From Aliirhizobium wenxiniae (GTDB lineage Bacteria; Pseudomonadota; Alphaproteobacteria; Rhizobiales; Rhizobiaceae), in assembly GCF_014201355.1 (NCBI RefSeq), contig NZ_JACHEG010000001.1, positions 1-64,000 on the forward strand: 64,000 nt of DNA, in the 5' to 3' direction. Shown one piece after another: positions 1 to 9,789 of the stretch; position 1 is the stretch's first letter, and every line of letters begins with the position of its first letter. A program made the position numbers and the translations under genes. The notes under the pieces are model-generated. The model was not told where the DNA came from and made no database searches. It saw nothing but the letters and a program-made list of their open reading frames with translations.

Positions 1-267
1 GCTGAAGCCTACATCCTGACGAAGGAAGAAGGCGGCCGTCATACTCCGTTCTTCACCAACTACCGTCCGCAGTTCTACTTCCGCACGACGGACGTTACCG
101 GTATCGTTTCTCTGCCGGAAGGCACGGAAATGGTTATGCCTGGCGACAACGTCACGGTTGCTGTTGAACTGATCGTTCCGATCGCGATGGAAGAAAAGCT
201 GCGCTTCGCTATCCGCGAAGGCGGCCGTACCGTCGGCGCCGGCATCGTCGCTTCGATCATCGAGTAA
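1..267 (+). CDS. tuf: Elongation factor Tu, C-terminal part (cut by window edge)
   Basis: The window opens inside a reading frame that runs for 88 codons to TAA at 265-267. It encodes the end of domain 2/domain 3 of EF-Tu, the GTPase that brings aminoacyl-tRNA to the ribosome: the residues [22 protein letters not shown] and the terminal [14 protein letters not shown] are diagnostic of bacterial EF-Tu. The N-terminal GTPase domain lies outside the window. tuf directly precedes rpsJ, as in most alphaproteobacteria, but a strong terminator separates them. Confidence 0.97.
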   Translation, partial: AEAYILTKEEGGRHTPFFTNYRPQFYFRTTDVTGIVSLPEGTEMVMPGDNVTVAVELIVPIAMEEKLRFAIREGGRTVGAGIVASIIE

Positions 268-279
268 TCGATTAGGGCA

Positions 280-318
280 GGGCGGTATCCTCTGATACCG
301 CCCGCTTCAATTTTTTTT
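280..318 (+). terminator. Rho-independent terminator of tuf
   Basis: A perfect 10-bp stem (280-289 with 294-303, GGGCGGTATC and its complement) closes a 4-nt loop and is followed after seven bases by a run of eight T (311-318). It lies 13 bp after the tuf stop codon, so the str-type transcript should end here and the S10 operon needs its own promoter downstream. Confidence 0.85.
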
Positions 319-582
319 AAGCAAGTGGCGGTTTGCGACTTGCTTATGACACAAAAACATAGCAAATGGCGCGCAAGCGTAATTTGCGCCTGCTTCGCTA
401 TGGCGGATGCAGGGAATTGCCCAGAATTTAAGGTGGGCCTTCGGGCCTGAAGACTGGAATGGGATGCCTGCTGGAAGCGGTGTCCTCTTCGATCTTTGAA
501 ACCGGTGATCCGCCTTAGGTAAACGAACAACCCGTGCCATCACGTTTGGTATCGGGAGAACAGAAAACAAGGATAACGTCGA
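319..582 (+). promoter_or_regulatory. Leader/promoter region of the S10 operon
   Basis: These 264 bases lie between the tuf terminator and rpsJ and hold no convincing gene. The S10 operon promoter must lie here, but I could not fix a clear -35/-10 pair. A small stable hairpin GGCC-TTCG-GGCC occupies 436-447. The rpsJ Shine-Dalgarno AAGGA is at 569-573. The leader is long enough for mRNA-level control, but nothing resembling the E. coli L4-binding leader was recognised. Confidence 0.5.
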
Positions 583-891
583 ATGAACGGCCAAAATATC
601 CGCATTCGCCTTAAGGCATTCGATCACCGTATTCTCGACGCTTCTACGCGCGAGATCGTGTCGACGGCGAAGCGCACCGGAGCAAGTGTCCGGGGCCCCG
701 TTCCGCTTCCGACCCGCATCGAGAAGTTTACGGTTAACCGGTCCCCCCACGTCGACAAAAAGAGCCGCGAGCAGTTCGAGATGCGCACGCATAAGCGCCT
801 TCTCGATATCGTTGACCCGACACCGCAGACGGTGGACGCGCTGATGAAGCTCGACCTCGCCGCCGGCGTCGATGTTGAGATCAAGCTCTGA
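583..891 (+). CDS. rpsJ: 30S ribosomal protein S10
   Basis: The 102-residue product matches bacterial S10 (NusE) along its whole length, from [16 protein letters not shown] to the end. S10 sits in the 30S head and also works with NusB in transcription antitermination. The start ATG has AAGGA 9 bases upstream. It is the first gene of the S10 cluster, 33 bp ahead of rplC. Confidence 0.98.
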
Positions 892-923
892 GAAATCAGA
901 GCTGAGTTGGAAGGATTGAACCG

Positions 924-1565
924 ATGCGTTCAGGTGTAATTGCACAGAAGATTGGGATGACCCGCGTCTATAACGACGCTGGTGAGCATATCCCGGTAAC
1001 CGTATTGCGTCTCGACAGCTGCCAGGTCGTTGCACACCGCACCGTAGAGAAGAATGGCTATGTTGCTGTTCAGCTCGGTGCAGGCGTTGCCAAGGTGAAG
1101 AACACCTCCAAGGCGATGCGTGGCAACTTTGCTGCTGCAAACGTCGAGCCGAAGTCGAAGCTCGTAGAGTTTCGCGTTTCTGAAGACAACATGATCGAAG
1201 TCGGCACTGAGCTGAAGGCTGATCACTTCTCGGCCGGTCAGCTGGTCGACGTGACGGGTACTTCGATCGGTAAGGGCTTCGCCGGCGCCATGAAGCGCCA
1301 CAACTTCGGCGGTCTGCGTGCGACCCACGGTGTATCCGTATCGCACCGTTCGCACGGTTCGACTGGTAACAACCAGGATCCGGGCAAGGTCTGGAAGGGC
1401 AAGCGCATGGCTGGTCACATGGGCCAGACGCGCGTCACCACCCAGAACCTCGAAGTCGTGTCCACCGATGAAGGCCGCGGCCTGATCCTCGTCAAGGGTG
1501 CCGTCCCCGGCTCCAAGGGCGCCTGGATCGAAGTTCGCGACGCCGTCAAGTCGGTTGCGAAGTAA
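924..1565 (+). CDS. rplC: 50S ribosomal protein L3
   Basis: The 213-residue product is L3, an early 23S rRNA-binding assembly protein close to the peptidyl-transferase centre. The loop [16 protein letters not shown], containing the glutamine that is methylated in many bacteria, is intact. Length is normal for Rhizobiaceae. AAGGA at 911-915 precedes the ATG. It is followed 13 bp later by rplD. Confidence 0.98.
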   Translation: MRSGVIAQKIGMTRVYNDAGEHIPVTVLRLDSCQVVAHRTVEKNGYVAVQLGAGVAKVKNTSKAMRGNFAAANVEPKSKLVEFRVSEDNMIEVGTELKADHFSAGQLVDVTGTSIGKGFAGAMKRHNFGGLRATHGVSVSHRSHGSTGNNQDPGKVWKGKRMAGHMGQTRVTTQNLEVVSTDEGRGLILVKGAVPGSKGAWIEVRDAVKSVAK

Positions 1566-1578
1566 GGGAGCCAGTATC

Positions 1579-2199
1579 ATGGAATTCAACGTCAAGACCC
1601 TCGAAGGCAAAGACGCTGGCAAGGTTTCCCTGTCGGATGCGATCTTCGGCCTCGATCCCCGCGAGGACATCCTCGCTCGTATGGTCCGTTACCAGCTTGC
1701 AAAGAAGCAGCAGGGCACGCATCAGACACTGACCCGTGGCGAAGTTTCTCGCACCGGTTCGAAGATGTACAAGCAGAAGGGTACGGGCCGCGCTCGTCAC
1801 CATTCGGCTCGCGCTCCGCAGTTCCGCGGTGGTGGTAAGGCTCATGGCCCGGTTTCCCGTAGCCACGCCTTCGATCTGCCGAAGAAGGTTCGCGCTCTGG
1901 CCCTGCGTCATGCTCTTTCCGCCAAGCTGAAGTCTGAAGATCTGATCGTTATCGACGATCTGGTTGCGACCGAAGCAAAGACCAAGGCTCTCGTCGGCAC
2001 GTTCGCGTCGCTCGGCCTGACCAATGCTCTGGTTATCGGTGGCGCCGAGCTGGACAGCAACTTTAAGCTCGCAGCCCAGAACATCCCGAACATCGATGTT
2101 CTGCCGGTTCAGGGCATCAATGTTTACGACATCCTGCGTCGCGGCAAGCTCGTGCTTTCCAAGGCTGCGGTTGAAGCCCTCGAGGAGCGTTTCAAGTGA
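1579..2199 (+). CDS. rplD: 50S ribosomal protein L4
   Basis: The 206-residue product is L4, with the tunnel-lining extended loop ([24 protein letters not shown]). The frame is open further upstream into rplC, but ATG 1579 has AAGGGAG about 10 bases before it and gives the family length. The stop TGA overlaps the GTG start of rplW, so the two are probably translationally coupled. Confidence 0.97.
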   Translation: MEFNVKTLEGKDAGKVSLSDAIFGLDPREDILARMVRYQLAKKQQGTHQTLTRGEVSRTGSKMYKQKGTGRARHHSARAPQFRGGGKAHGPVSRSHAFDLPKKVRALALRHALSAKLKSEDLIVIDDLVATEAKTKALVGTFASLGLTNALVIGGAELDSNFKLAAQNIPNIDVLPVQGINVYDILRRGKLVLSKAAVEALEERFK

Positions 2200-2489
2200 C
2201 CGACATTCGCCACTATGATGTGATCGTATCTCCCTCGATCACCGAAAAGTCGACCCTTCTGTCTGAACAGAACCAGGTTGTCTTCAACGTTGCCAAGACT
2301 GCTTCGAAGCCTGAAATCAAGGCTGCCGTAGAAGCTCTCTTCGGTGTGAAGGTCACTGCCGTCAATACGCTGGTCCGTTTGGGCAAGACGAAGCGCTTCC
2401 GCGGCTTCATCGGTAAGCAGAAGGACGTCAAGAAGGCTATCGTCACCCTGGCCGAAGGTCAGACGATCGACGTCTCCACCGGTCTTTGA
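2196..2489 (+). CDS. rplW: 50S ribosomal protein L23
   Basis: The 97-residue product is L23, which lies at the polypeptide exit tunnel and is the docking site for trigger factor and SRP. Translation starts at GTG 2196, within GTGA, overlapping the rplD stop by 4 bp. The sequence [19 protein letters not shown] is the usual rhizobial N-terminus. Confidence 0.97.
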   Translation: MTDIRHYDVIVSPSITEKSTLLSEQNQVVFNVAKTASKPEIKAAVEALFGVKVTAVNTLVRLGKTKRFRGFIGKQKDVKKAIVTLAEGQTIDVSTGL

Positions 2490-2500
2490 GGTAAGAAACA

Positions 2501-3334
2501 ATGGCATTGAAAAGCTACAATCCGACGACCCCGAGCCAGCGTCAGCTGGTCATCGTCGACCGTTCGGGCCTGTGGAAGGGCAAGCCGGTCAAGGCGCTCA
2601 CCGAGGGTCTCTCCAAGAGCGGCGGCCGTAACAACAACGGCCGTATCACCGCCCGCTTCATCGGCGGCGGTCACAAGCGTACCTACCGCCTGGTCGACTT
2701 CAAGCGTCGCAAGTTCGACGTTGAAGGCACGGTTGAGCGTCTGGAATACGACCCGAACCGCTCTGCATTCATCGCGCTCGTAACCTATACGGACGGCGAA
2801 CAGGCCTACATCATCGCTCCGCAGCGCCTTGCTGCCGGCGACAAGGTCATCGCTTCCGACAAGGCTGTCGACGTCAAGCCCGGCAACACCATGCCGCTGC
2901 AGTACATTCCGGTTGGCTCGATCGTTCATAACGTCGAGATGAAGCCGGGCAAGGGTGGCCAGATCGCTCGTTCGGCTGGCACCTACGTACAGCTCGTCGG
3001 TCGTGATAGCGGCATGGCGATCCTTCGTCTGAACTCTGGCGAGCAGCGTCTCGTCCCGGGTTCCTGCCTCGCCTCGATTGGCGCTGTATCCAACCCGGAT
3101 CACGGCAACATCAATGATGGCAAGGCCGGTCGCACCGTATGGCGTGGCAAGCGTCCGCATAACCGCGGCGTTGTCATGAACCCGGTCGACCACCCGCACG
3201 GCGGTGGTGAAGGTCGTACCTCGGGCGGCCGTCATCCGGTCTCGCCTTGGGGCAAGCCCACCAAGGGCAAGCGCACACGTTCGAACAAGTCCACGGACAA
3301 GTTCATCATGCGCTCGCGCCACGTGAAGAAGTAA
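2501..3334 (+). CDS. rplB: 50S ribosomal protein L2
   Basis: The 277-residue product is L2, required for subunit association and the peptidyl-transferase region. The conserved [13 protein letters not shown] segment, containing the histidine essential in E. coli, and the basic C-terminus are intact. It lies 11 bp after rplW with a GAGGTAAG ribosome-binding site. Confidence 0.98.
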   Translation: MALKSYNPTTPSQRQLVIVDRSGLWKGKPVKALTEGLSKSGGRNNNGRITARFIGGGHKRTYRLVDFKRRKFDVEGTVERLEYDPNRSAFIALVTYTDGEQAYIIAPQRLAAGDKVIASDKAVDVKPGNTMPLQYIPVGSIVHNVEMKPGKGGQIARSAGTYVQLVGRDSGMAILRLNSGEQRLVPGSCLASIGAVSNPDHGNINDGKAGRTVWRGKRPHNRGVVMNPVDHPHGGGEGRTSGGRHPVSPWGKPTKGKRTRSNKSTDKFIMRSRHVKK

Positions 3335-3350
3335 GAGAGGAAGTCGTTCA

Positions 3351-3629
3351 ATGGCTCGTTCAGTATGGAAAGGTCCGTTTGTTGACGGCTATCTTCTCGC
3401 CAAGGCTGAGAAGGTACGTGAAGGCGGCCGCAACGAAGTGATCAAGATGTGGAGCCGTCGCTCCACTATCCTGCCGCAGTTCGTCGGTCTCACCTTCGGC
3501 GTCTACAATGGCTCGAAGCACATCCCGGTTAATGTCAACGAAGACATGGTCGGTCACAAGTTCGGTGAATTCGCTCCCACCCGGACCTATTACGGTCACG
3601 GCGCGGACAAGAAAGCGAAGAGGAAGTAA
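3351..3629 (+). CDS. rpsS: 30S ribosomal protein S19
   Basis: The 92-residue product is S19, a 30S head protein that pairs with S13. It starts [16 protein letters not shown] and ends in the usual lysine-rich tail ([10 protein letters not shown]). AGAGGAAG lies just before the ATG. Standard position between rplB and rplV. Confidence 0.98.
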   Translation: MARSVWKGPFVDGYLLAKAEKVREGGRNEVIKMWSRRSTILPQFVGLTFGVYNGSKHIPVNVNEDMVGHKFGEFAPTRTYYGHGADKKAKRK

Positions 3630-3631
3630 TC

Positions 3632-4021
3632 ATGGCCAAGGCAAAGACCGAACGCCGGCTGAAGGAAAATGAAGCACAGGCAGTTGCCCGTACGCTTCGC
3701 GTCAGCCCGCAGAAGCTGAACCTGGTTGCCGCCATGATCCGCGGCAAGAAGGTAGAGCGCGCTCTCGCAGAACTCGAGTTCTCGCGCAAGCGCATCTCCG
3801 GCACGGTGAAGAAGACCCTCGAGTCTGCTATCGCCAACGCTGAAAACAACCATGACCTCGACGTCGACAGCCTGATCGTAGCGGAAGCTTACGTCGGCAA
3901 GTCGATCACCATGAAGCGTTTCCACGCTCGTGGTCGCGGCCGCGCATCGCGCATTGAAAAGCCGTTCGCGCATCTGACGATCGTCGTTCGCGAAGTCGAG
4001 GAAAAAGGGGAGGCCGCATAA
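3632..4021 (+). CDS. rplV: 50S ribosomal protein L22
   Basis: The 129-residue product is L22, whose long beta-hairpin lines the exit tunnel near the macrolide site; the hairpin tip region ([18 protein letters not shown]) is present. Its start is 3 bp after the rpsS stop, and its stop TAA shares one base with the ATG of rpsC. Confidence 0.98.
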   Translation: MAKAKTERRLKENEAQAVARTLRVSPQKLNLVAAMIRGKKVERALAELEFSRKRISGTVKKTLESAIANAENNHDLDVDSLIVAEAYVGKSITMKRFHARGRGRASRIEKPFAHLTIVVREVEEKGEAA

Positions 4022-4755
4022 TGGGCCAGAAAATTAATCCGATCGGTTTCCGCCTCGGCATTAACCGCACCTGGGACAGCCGTTGGTTCGCCGATAACTC
4101 GGAATACGGCCAGCTGCTCCACGAAGACCTGAAGATCCGTGCATACCTCATGCAGGAACTGAAGCAGGCCGGTATCGCCAAGGTCGTCATCGAACGTCCG
4201 CACAAGAAGTGCCGCGTCACGATCCACTCGGCTCGCCCGGGTCTGATCATCGGCAAGAAGGGTGCAGACATCGAAAAGCTCCGCAAGAAGCTTTCCGAAA
4301 TGACTTCCTCCGAAACGCACCTCAATATCGTTGAAGTTCGTAAGCCGGAAGTTGACGCGACGCTGGTTGCACAGTCGATCGCTCAGCAGCTCGAACGCCG
4401 CGTGGCTTTCCGCCGTGCGATGAAGCGCGCTGTTCAGTCCGCAATGCGTCTTGGCGCCGAAGGCATCAAGATCACCTGCGCCGGCCGTCTGGGTGGCGCG
4501 GAAATCGCTCGTACCGAATGGTACCGCGAAGGCCGCGTTCCGCTTCACACGCTGCGTGCAGACATCGACTACGGTACGGCTGAAGCCGAAACCGCATTCG
4601 GTATTTGCGGCATCAAGGTCTGGATCTTCAAGGGCGAAATCCTTGAGCACGATCCGATGGCTTCCGAACGTCGCGCGCTGGAAGGCGATGCGCAGGGTCC
4701 GGCAAGCCGCGACCGTGATCGTGGCGATCGTCGCCGCGAACGCGAAAACGCTTGA
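4021..4755 (+). CDS. rpsC: 30S ribosomal protein S3
   Basis: The 244-residue product is S3, part of the mRNA entry site. It carries a type II KH domain with [14 protein letters not shown] around residues 75-88 and the usual C-terminal half; the last 25 residues are a charged Arg/Asp-rich tail of the length seen in rhizobia. It overlaps rplV by one base. Confidence 0.98.
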   Translation: MGQKINPIGFRLGINRTWDSRWFADNSEYGQLLHEDLKIRAYLMQELKQAGIAKVVIERPHKKCRVTIHSARPGLIIGKKGADIEKLRKKLSEMTSSETHLNIVEVRKPEVDATLVAQSIAQQLERRVAFRRAMKRAVQSAMRLGAEGIKITCAGRLGGAEIARTEWYREGRVPLHTLRADIDYGTAEAETAFGICGIKVWIFKGEILEHDPMASERRALEGDAQGPASRDRDRGDRRRERENA

Positions 4756-4793
4756 TTATCGCTGGCGAAAGATAAGCTCGGAGAAGTAATAAA

Positions 4794-5207
4794 ATGTTGC
4801 AGCCAAAGCGTACCAAGTACCGCAAACAGTTCAAGGGTCGCATCAAGGGTGTGGCCAAGGGCGGTTTTGATCTGGCATTCGGCGAATTCGGCCTGAAGGC
4901 TCAGGAACCGAACCGCGTGAACGCCCGCGAAATCGAAGCGGCTCGCCGCGCGATTACGCGTTACATGAAGCGCGCGGGTCGAGTATGGATCCGCGTCTTC
5001 CCTGACGTCCCGGTTACTGCAAAGCCCACCGAAGTTCGTATGGGTAAGGGTAAGGGTTCGGTTGAATACTGGGCTTGCAAGGTCAAGCCTGGTCGTATCA
5101 TGTTCGAGATCGACGGCGTTTCGGAAGAAATCGCGCGCGAGGCACTTCGCCTCGGTTCTGCCAAGCTCTCGGTCACGACGCGCTTCGTTCAGCGCATCGC
5201 AGAGTAA
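4794..5207 (+). CDS. rplP: 50S ribosomal protein L16
   Basis: The 137-residue product is L16, which binds between the A and P tRNA sites. It starts [16 protein letters not shown], typical for the family. GGAGAAG stands upstream of the ATG. The 38-bp spacer after rpsC contains no recognisable element. Confidence 0.98.
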   Translation: MLQPKRTKYRKQFKGRIKGVAKGGFDLAFGEFGLKAQEPNRVNAREIEAARRAITRYMKRAGRVWIRVFPDVPVTAKPTEVRMGKGKGSVEYWACKVKPGRIMFEIDGVSEEIAREALRLGSAKLSVTTRFVQRIAE

Positions 5208-5219
5208 GGAGAAGGCACG

Positions 5220-5420
5220 ATGAAAGCCGAAGACGTACGCGGCCTCAGCGCCGACCAGCTCAAGGACAAGCTCGCCGAGCTCAAGAAGGAGCAGTTCAAC
5301 CTGCGCTTCCAGAAGGCCACCGGCCAGCTCGAGAAGTCCTCGCGCATCACTGAAGTTCGCAAGGACATCGCTCGCGTGAAAACCATTGCCCGCCAGAAGG
5401 CGGCAGAAGCCAAGGCCTAA
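5220..5420 (+). CDS. rpmC: 50S ribosomal protein L29
   Basis: The 66-residue helical product is L29, located at the exit tunnel next to L23. [18 protein letters not shown] is the standard N-terminus. AAGGAGAAGG precedes the start, 12 bp after rplP. Confidence 0.97.
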   Translation: MKAEDVRGLSADQLKDKLAELKKEQFNLRFQKATGQLEKSSRITEVRKDIARVKTIARQKAAEAKA

Positions 5421-5431
5421 GGAAGAATAAT

Positions 5432-5668
5432 ATGCCAAAACGCATTCTGCAGGGCGTTGTCGTTTCCGACAAGAACGAAAAGACCGTTGTTGTCCGCGTC
5501 GAGCGCCGCTTCGCTCACCCTCTGCTTCAGAAGACCGTTCGCCGGTCCAAGAAGTACAAGGCCCATGACGAAAACAACCAGTACAAGGTTGGTGATGTCG
5601 TTTCCATCGAGGAATGCGCACCGATCTCCAAGGACAAGCGCTGGACGGTAATTGCCGCCCAGGCTTAA
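5432..5668 (+). CDS. rpsQ: 30S ribosomal protein S17
   Basis: The 78-residue product is S17, an early-assembly 16S rRNA-binding protein with an OB fold ([23 protein letters not shown]...). AAGGAAG lies before the ATG. It is the last gene before an unusually long intra-operon gap. Confidence 0.97.
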   Translation: MPKRILQGVVVSDKNEKTVVVRVERRFAHPLLQKTVRRSKKYKAHDENNQYKVGDVVSIEECAPISKDKRWTVIAAQA

Positions 5669-5902
5669 GAAGACCAGGAATTTCCGTCAGGCTATTGCGT
5701 CTGGCGGAGAATCCTGTATGAAGCACGCCACTGGCGTAGAACGCTCGGAAACGGGCGTTCTTTTGCTTTGAGCGCACGGAAGGTCCCTTTCAGGGAAACC
5801 ACCTTGGCAAGACCCATCCCGCGCACACTGAAAATCTGTTCATAGCCGGCATCACGCGCTTCGGTGTGTGGTGTTCCGGTCATTAGAAAAAGGCGACCTG
5901 AC
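5669..5902 (+). promoter_or_regulatory. Structured 234-bp gap between rpsQ and rplN
   Basis: The genes on either side of this gap are mostly spaced by 0-20 bp, so 234 bp is exceptional. It holds an imperfect hairpin (5683-5690 with 5701-5708), a terminator-like hairpin GAACGC/GCGTTC (5739-5744 with 5755-5760) followed at once by TTTT, and a third small hairpin around TCCCT-TTC-AGGGA. A 17-codon open frame (5718-5771) spans the second hairpin but has no clear ribosome-binding site. Partial termination, processing or an internal promoter for the spc genes could all be served here; the sequence does not decide which. Confidence 0.6.
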
Positions 5903-6271
5903 ATGATTCAGATGCAAACAAACCTCGACGTGGCGGATAATTCCGGCGCACGTCGTGTCATGTGCATCAAGGTGCTGGGCGGCTCCAAGCGCAAGTACGC
6001 TTCGGTCGGCGACATTATCGTCGTTTCGATCAAGGAAGCTATTCCGCGCGGCCGCGTGAAGAAGGGCGACGTGATGAAGGCGGTTGTTGTGCGTACCGCT
6101 AAAGACATCCGTCGCGCCGACGGCAGCGTCATCCGCTTCGATAACAACGCAGCGGTTCTCATCGACAACAAGAAAGAGCCGATCGGCACCCGTATCTTCG
6201 GACCGGTTCCGCGCGAACTTCGCGCCAAGAACCACATGAAGATCATCTCGCTGGCTCCAGAAGTACTGTAA
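5903..6271 (+). CDS. rplN: 50S ribosomal protein L14
   Basis: The 122-residue product is L14, part of the subunit interface. The frame is open upstream, but ATG 5903 ([18 protein letters not shown]) gives the exact family length and has AAAAAGGCGAC upstream. It is the first gene after the large intra-operon gap. Confidence 0.97.
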   Translation: MIQMQTNLDVADNSGARRVMCIKVLGGSKRKYASVGDIIVVSIKEAIPRGRVKKGDVMKAVVVRTAKDIRRADGSVIRFDNNAAVLIDNKKEPIGTRIFGPVPRELRAKNHMKIISLAPEVL

Positions 6272-6283
6272 GGAGCGGGACCC

Positions 6284-6592
6284 ATGCAGAAGATCAAGAA
6301 GGGCGACAACGTCGTCATCCTCGCCGGCAAGGACAAGGGCCGTACCGGTGAAGTTCTCCAGGTTCTGCCGAAGGAAGACCGTGCGGTCGTCCGCGGTATC
6401 AACATGGTGAAGCGCCACCAGCGTCAGACCCAGACGCAGGAAGCTGGCATCATCAACAAGGAAGCATCCATCCATCTGTCGAACGTCGCGATCGTGGCGA
6501 AAGACGGCAAGCCGACCCGCGTTGGCTTCTCTGTCGTCGACGGTAAGAAGGTGCGTGTAGCCAAGCGTACGGGAGATGTCATCGATGGCTGA
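6284..6592 (+). CDS. rplX: 50S ribosomal protein L24
   Basis: The 102-residue product is L24, an assembly initiator with a KOW motif ([19 protein letters not shown]). AAGGAGCGGG precedes the ATG. Its end overlaps the start of rplE by 8 bp. Confidence 0.97.
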   Translation: MQKIKKGDNVVILAGKDKGRTGEVLQVLPKEDRAVVRGINMVKRHQRQTQTQEAGIINKEASIHLSNVAIVAKDGKPTRVGFSVVDGKKVRVAKRTGDVIDG

Positions 6593-7142
6593 GGCAAATT
6601 ACGAGCCGCGGCTCAAGGTCGAATACACCACCCGCATCCGCGCAGCACTTCAGGAACAGTTCTCGTTCGCTAACGAGATGATGATCCCGAAGATGGACAA
6701 GATTGTCATCAACATGGGCGTGGGCGAGGCAACTGCCGACTCCAAGAAGCCTACTGTTGCTGCAGCCGACCTTGCTGCGATCGCTGGCCAGAAGCCGGTT
6801 ATCACGCGCGCCCGCAACTCGATTGCAGGCTTCAAGGTTCGCGAACAGATGCCGATCGGCGCGAAGGTTACCCTCCGCGGCGCCCGCATGTATGAATTCA
6901 TGGATCGCCTGGTCAACATCGCGCTTCCGCGCGTTCGCGACTTCCGCGGCCTGAACCCGAAGTCCTTTGATGGTCGTGGCAACTTCGCCATGGGCCTCAA
7001 GGAGCACATTGTGTTCCCGGAAATCAACTACGACAAGGTTGATCAGATGTGGGGCATGGACATCATCGTTTGCACGACGGCTACGAACGACGACGAAGCA
7101 CGGGCTCTTCTGAAAGAGTTCAACTTCCCGTTCCGTGCGTAA
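6585..7142 (+). CDS. rplE: 50S ribosomal protein L5
   Basis: The 185-residue product is L5, which binds 5S rRNA and contacts the P-site tRNA. An in-frame ATG exists at 6576, but it sits right on GGAG (6571-6574); ATG 6585 has correct spacing and gives the usual [11 protein letters not shown] start. The overlap with rplX suggests coupled translation. Confidence 0.96.
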   Translation: MAEANYEPRLKVEYTTRIRAALQEQFSFANEMMIPKMDKIVINMGVGEATADSKKPTVAAADLAAIAGQKPVITRARNSIAGFKVREQMPIGAKVTLRGARMYEFMDRLVNIALPRVRDFRGLNPKSFDGRGNFAMGLKEHIVFPEINYDKVDQMWGMDIIVCTTATNDDEARALLKEFNFPFRA

Positions 7143-7175
7143 CCGTAACGACGAGCGTTAAAAAGGAACTACGAT

Positions 7176-7481
7176 ATGGCGAAGACCAGCGCAGTTGAAA
7201 AGAACAAGCGCCGCCGCAAGACGGTCGCCGACCATGCTGCCAAGCGCGCAGCATTGAAGGCAACCATCATGAACCAGGAGCTTCCGATCGAAGAACGGTT
7301 CAAGGCAACTATCAAGCTCGCTTCCCTGCCGCGCGATGGCTCGAAGACGCGTATCCGCAACCGTTGCGAAGTCACCGGTCGCCCGCGCGCTTTCTATCGC
7401 AAGCTCAAGATGTCGCGTATCGCGCTTCGTGAGCTCGGCAACCTCGGCAAGGTGCCGGGTATTGTTAAGTCGAGCTGGTAA
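7176..7481 (+). CDS. rpsN: 30S ribosomal protein S14 (zinc-free type)
   Basis: The 101-residue product is S14 of the long, zinc-independent (C-) class: the segment [16 protein letters not shown] retains only one cysteine and there is no second CxxC pair. It acts in the 30S head near S10 and S19. AAAAAGGAAC is present upstream of the ATG. Confidence 0.97.
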   Translation: MAKTSAVEKNKRRRKTVADHAAKRAALKATIMNQELPIEERFKATIKLASLPRDGSKTRIRNRCEVTGRPRAFYRKLKMSRIALRELGNLGKVPGIVKSSW

Positions 7482-7493
7482 GGAGATCGTTCG

Positions 7494-7892
7494 ATGACCA
7501 TGACTGATCCCTTGGGCGATATGCTCACCCGTATCCGCAACGGCGCTTCCCGCCGCAAGAACTCCGTCACGACGCCGGCTTCGCGCCTGCGCGCTCGTGT
7601 TCTGGATGTTCTGCAGGCTGAAGGCTACATCCGCGGCTACACCCAGACCGATTTCGGCAACGGCAAGTCCGAGATTGAAATCGAACTGAAGTACTACGAA
7701 GGTGCGTCCGTGATCCGTGAGATCGGCCGCGTCTCCAAGCCGGGCCGCCGAGTTTATGTCTCGGTTAAGTCCATTCCGCAGGTCGCGAACGGCCTCGGCA
7801 TCACCATCCTTTCGACCCCGAAGGGCGTGATGGCCGATCACCAGGCTCGCGAACAGAACGTAGGCGGCGAGGTTCTTTGCTCGGTCTTCTAA
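7494..7892 (+). CDS. rpsH: 30S ribosomal protein S8
   Basis: The 132-residue product is S8, a core 16S rRNA-binding protein. It starts [17 protein letters not shown] and ends [17 protein letters not shown], both family-typical. AAGGAGAT lies 13 bases before the ATG; the second ATG at 7500 is a possible alternative. Confidence 0.97.
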   Translation: MTMTDPLGDMLTRIRNGASRRKNSVTTPASRLRARVLDVLQAEGYIRGYTQTDFGNGKSEIEIELKYYEGASVIREIGRVSKPGRRVYVSVKSIPQVANGLGITILSTPKGVMADHQAREQNVGGEVLCSVF

Positions 7893-7934
7893 GACTGGGC
7901 AAGGATCTCCATAACGGACAGACAGGATAACAAA

Positions 7935-8468
7935 ATGTCTCGTATCGGTAAAAAGCCCGTTCCGGTTCCTGCAGGCGTTACGGCTTCGGTCGAAGGCCAG
8001 AAGATCACCGCGAAGGGCCCGAAGGGCGAACTTCACTTCGTTGCTAATGACGAAGTCAAGGTTGAGCTGAATGACAACGCCGTTTCGGTGACCCCGGTCA
8101 ACGATTCCAAGGATGCTCGTTCCAAGTGGGGCATGTCCCGCACGATGGTCGAGAACATCTTCAAGGGCGTTAAGGACGGTTACGAGCGCAAGCTCGAAAT
8201 CAACGGCGTTGGTTACCGCGCAGCCATGCAGGGCAAGAACCTGCAGCTGGCTCTCGGTTTCTCCCACGACGTAGTCTACGAAGCCCCTGAGGGCATCACC
8301 ATTGCCGTGCCGAAGCCGACGGAAATCATCGTCTCCGGCATCAACAAGCAGCAGGTCGGTCAGGTTGCCGCGGAAATCCGCGAATACCGTGGTCCCGAGC
8401 CCTACAAGGGCAAAGGCGTCAAGTACGCCGAGGAACGGATCGTCCGCAAGGAAGGCAAGAAGAAGTAA
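7935..8468 (+). CDS. rplF: 50S ribosomal protein L6
   Basis: The 177-residue product is L6, near the factor-binding site, with both repeated halves and the C-terminal signature [24 protein letters not shown] is upstream of the ATG. The 42-bp spacer from rpsH has no obvious structure. Confidence 0.97.
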   Translation: MSRIGKKPVPVPAGVTASVEGQKITAKGPKGELHFVANDEVKVELNDNAVSVTPVNDSKDARSKWGMSRTMVENIFKGVKDGYERKLEINGVGYRAAMQGKNLQLALGFSHDVVYEAPEGITIAVPKPTEIIVSGINKQQVGQVAAEIREYRGPEPYKGKGVKYAEERIVRKEGKKK

Positions 8469-8480
8469 GGACGCGGAACA

Positions 8481-8843
8481 ATGGCTACTCGTAAAGAAGC
8501 ACTCACCAAGCGTGCGAGCCGTGTTCGCCGCCAGATCAAGAAGGTCGCTAACGGCCGTCCGCGTCTGTCGGTTCACCGCTCGTCCAAGAACATCTACGTA
8601 CAGGTCATCGACGATGTGGCCGGCCGCACGCTTGCAGCCGCTTCCACGCTCGACGCCGACCTGCGCAAGTCGCTGAAGACCGGCGCGGACGTTGCAGCAG
8701 CTGCTGCCGTCGGCAAGCTGGTTGCAGAGCGCGCCTCCAAGGCTGGCGTGAAGGAAGTCGTGTTCGATCGCGGCGCCTTCATCTACCACGGCCGCATCAA
8801 GGCACTTGCTGAAGCTGCCCGCGAAGGCGGTCTGAGCTTCTAA
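8481..8843 (+). CDS. rplR: 50S ribosomal protein L18
   Basis: The 120-residue product is L18, which brings 5S rRNA to the large subunit together with L5. Sequence runs from [21 protein letters not shown] to the terminal AREGGLSF. It is followed by a block of palindromes before rpsE. Confidence 0.97.
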   Translation: MATRKEALTKRASRVRRQIKKVANGRPRLSVHRSSKNIYVQVIDDVAGRTLAAASTLDADLRKSLKTGADVAAAAAVGKLVAERASKAGVKEVVFDRGAFIYHGRIKALAEAAREGGLSF

Positions 8844-8985
8844 TAAATTTTCGCCCGGTCTTCCCTTGATAGGGGGAGGCCGGGCGAAATGCGGTTTCTC
8901 CGCACCATCCGGCCATTCTCGAAAGATAGGGGCCGGATTATCTGCAACCTGCCGTTCTACCCGCAAAAGAAAAAGGACAAGGACA
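8844..8985 (+). repeat. Three tandem hairpins between rplR and rpsE
   Basis: The 142-bp gap is almost entirely palindromic. Hairpin A has a perfect 10-bp stem TTTCGCCCGG/CCGGGCGAAA (8849-8858 with 8880-8889) and further pairing inside. Hairpin B is GCGG/CCGC (8891-8894 with 8900-8903). Hairpin C has an 8-bp stem ATCCGGCC/GGCCGGAT (8907-8914 with 8931-8938). None has a T-run after it, so a simple terminator is unlikely. The arrangement resembles rhizobial intergenic palindromic elements such as RIME, but I cannot confirm family membership. Confidence 0.7.
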
Positions 8986-9555
8986 ATGGCACAGGAAAGA
9001 AAGGGCCAGCGCGAAGATCGCCAGGCCCGTGAAGAGCGCGATAGCGAATTCGTCGACAAGCTGGTCGCGATCAACCGCGTCGCCAAGGTCGTTAAGGGCG
9101 GCCGTCGTTTCGGTTTTGCTGCTCTCGTCGTCGTCGGCGACCAGAAGGGCCGCGTTGGCTTCGGTCATGGCAAGGCACGCGAAGTGCCGGAAGCAATCCG
9201 CAAGGCAACCGAGTCCGCCAAGCGCGACCTGATCTTCGTACCGCTACGCGACGGCCGTACGCTGCATCATGACGTTCATGGCCGTCACGGCGCCGGCAAG
9301 GTTCTGCTGCGCTCCGCCAAGGCTGGTACCGGTATCATCGCCGGTGGCCCGATGCGTGCAGTTTTCGAAACCCTCGGCATGCACGACGTTGTTGCAAAGT
9401 CGACCGGTTCGTCGAACCCGTACAACATGATCCGTGCGACGTTTGACGCTCTCAAGCACCAGGTGCATCCGAAGGACATCGCAGCTCAGCGCGGCTTGAA
9501 ATACGCCACGCTTCAGGCTCGCCGTGCCGCTTCCGGCAATGCATCGGAAGAATAA
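8986..9555 (+). CDS. rpsE: 30S ribosomal protein S5
   Basis: The 189-residue product is S5, important for decoding fidelity. The frame is open from 8866, through the palindrome block, but ATG 8986 ([15 protein letters not shown]) has AAGGACAAGGA upstream and gives the rhizobial length. The double-stranded-RNA-binding-like N-domain contains the [14 protein letters not shown] segment. Confidence 0.97.
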   Translation: MAQERKGQREDRQAREERDSEFVDKLVAINRVAKVVKGGRRFGFAALVVVGDQKGRVGFGHGKAREVPEAIRKATESAKRDLIFVPLRDGRTLHHDVHGRHGAGKVLLRSAKAGTGIIAGGPMRAVFETLGMHDVVAKSTGSSNPYNMIRATFDALKHQVHPKDIAAQRGLKYATLQARRAASGNASEE

Positions 9556-9569
9556 GAGGAGTCTGACCC

Positions 9570-9779
9570 ATGGCTAAGGCTACGAAGAAGACTGAAGCAA
9601 AGACGGTTACGGTCGAACAGATCGGATCGCCTATTCGCCGTCCGGCTATCCAGCGCGCAACGCTGGTTGGTCTGGGCCTCAACAAGATGCACCGGGTAAG
9701 CACGCTGGAAGATACGCCTTCCGTTCGTGGCATGATCCGGGCCGTCCAGCATCTCGTCCGCGTCGTCGACGAGAAGTGA
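9570..9779 (+). CDS. rpmD: 50S ribosomal protein L30
   Basis: The 69-residue product is L30 ([26 protein letters not shown]). A short Lys/Thr-rich N-terminal extension precedes the conserved core. AAGAGGAG stands before the ATG. Standard position between rpsE and rplO. Confidence 0.96.
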   Translation: MAKATKKTEAKTVTVEQIGSPIRRPAIQRATLVGLGLNKMHRVSTLEDTPSVRGMIRAVQHLVRVVDEK

Positions 9780-9789
9780 GGGTTTGATC

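Noticed and set aside
7158-9086. Minus-strand 642-codon frame across rpsN to rplR
   Set aside because: It covers five ribosomal genes on the opposite strand and is low in recognisable motifs, so it is a codon-bias shadow. The same holds for 4569-5777, 10534-11541 and 13622-14713.
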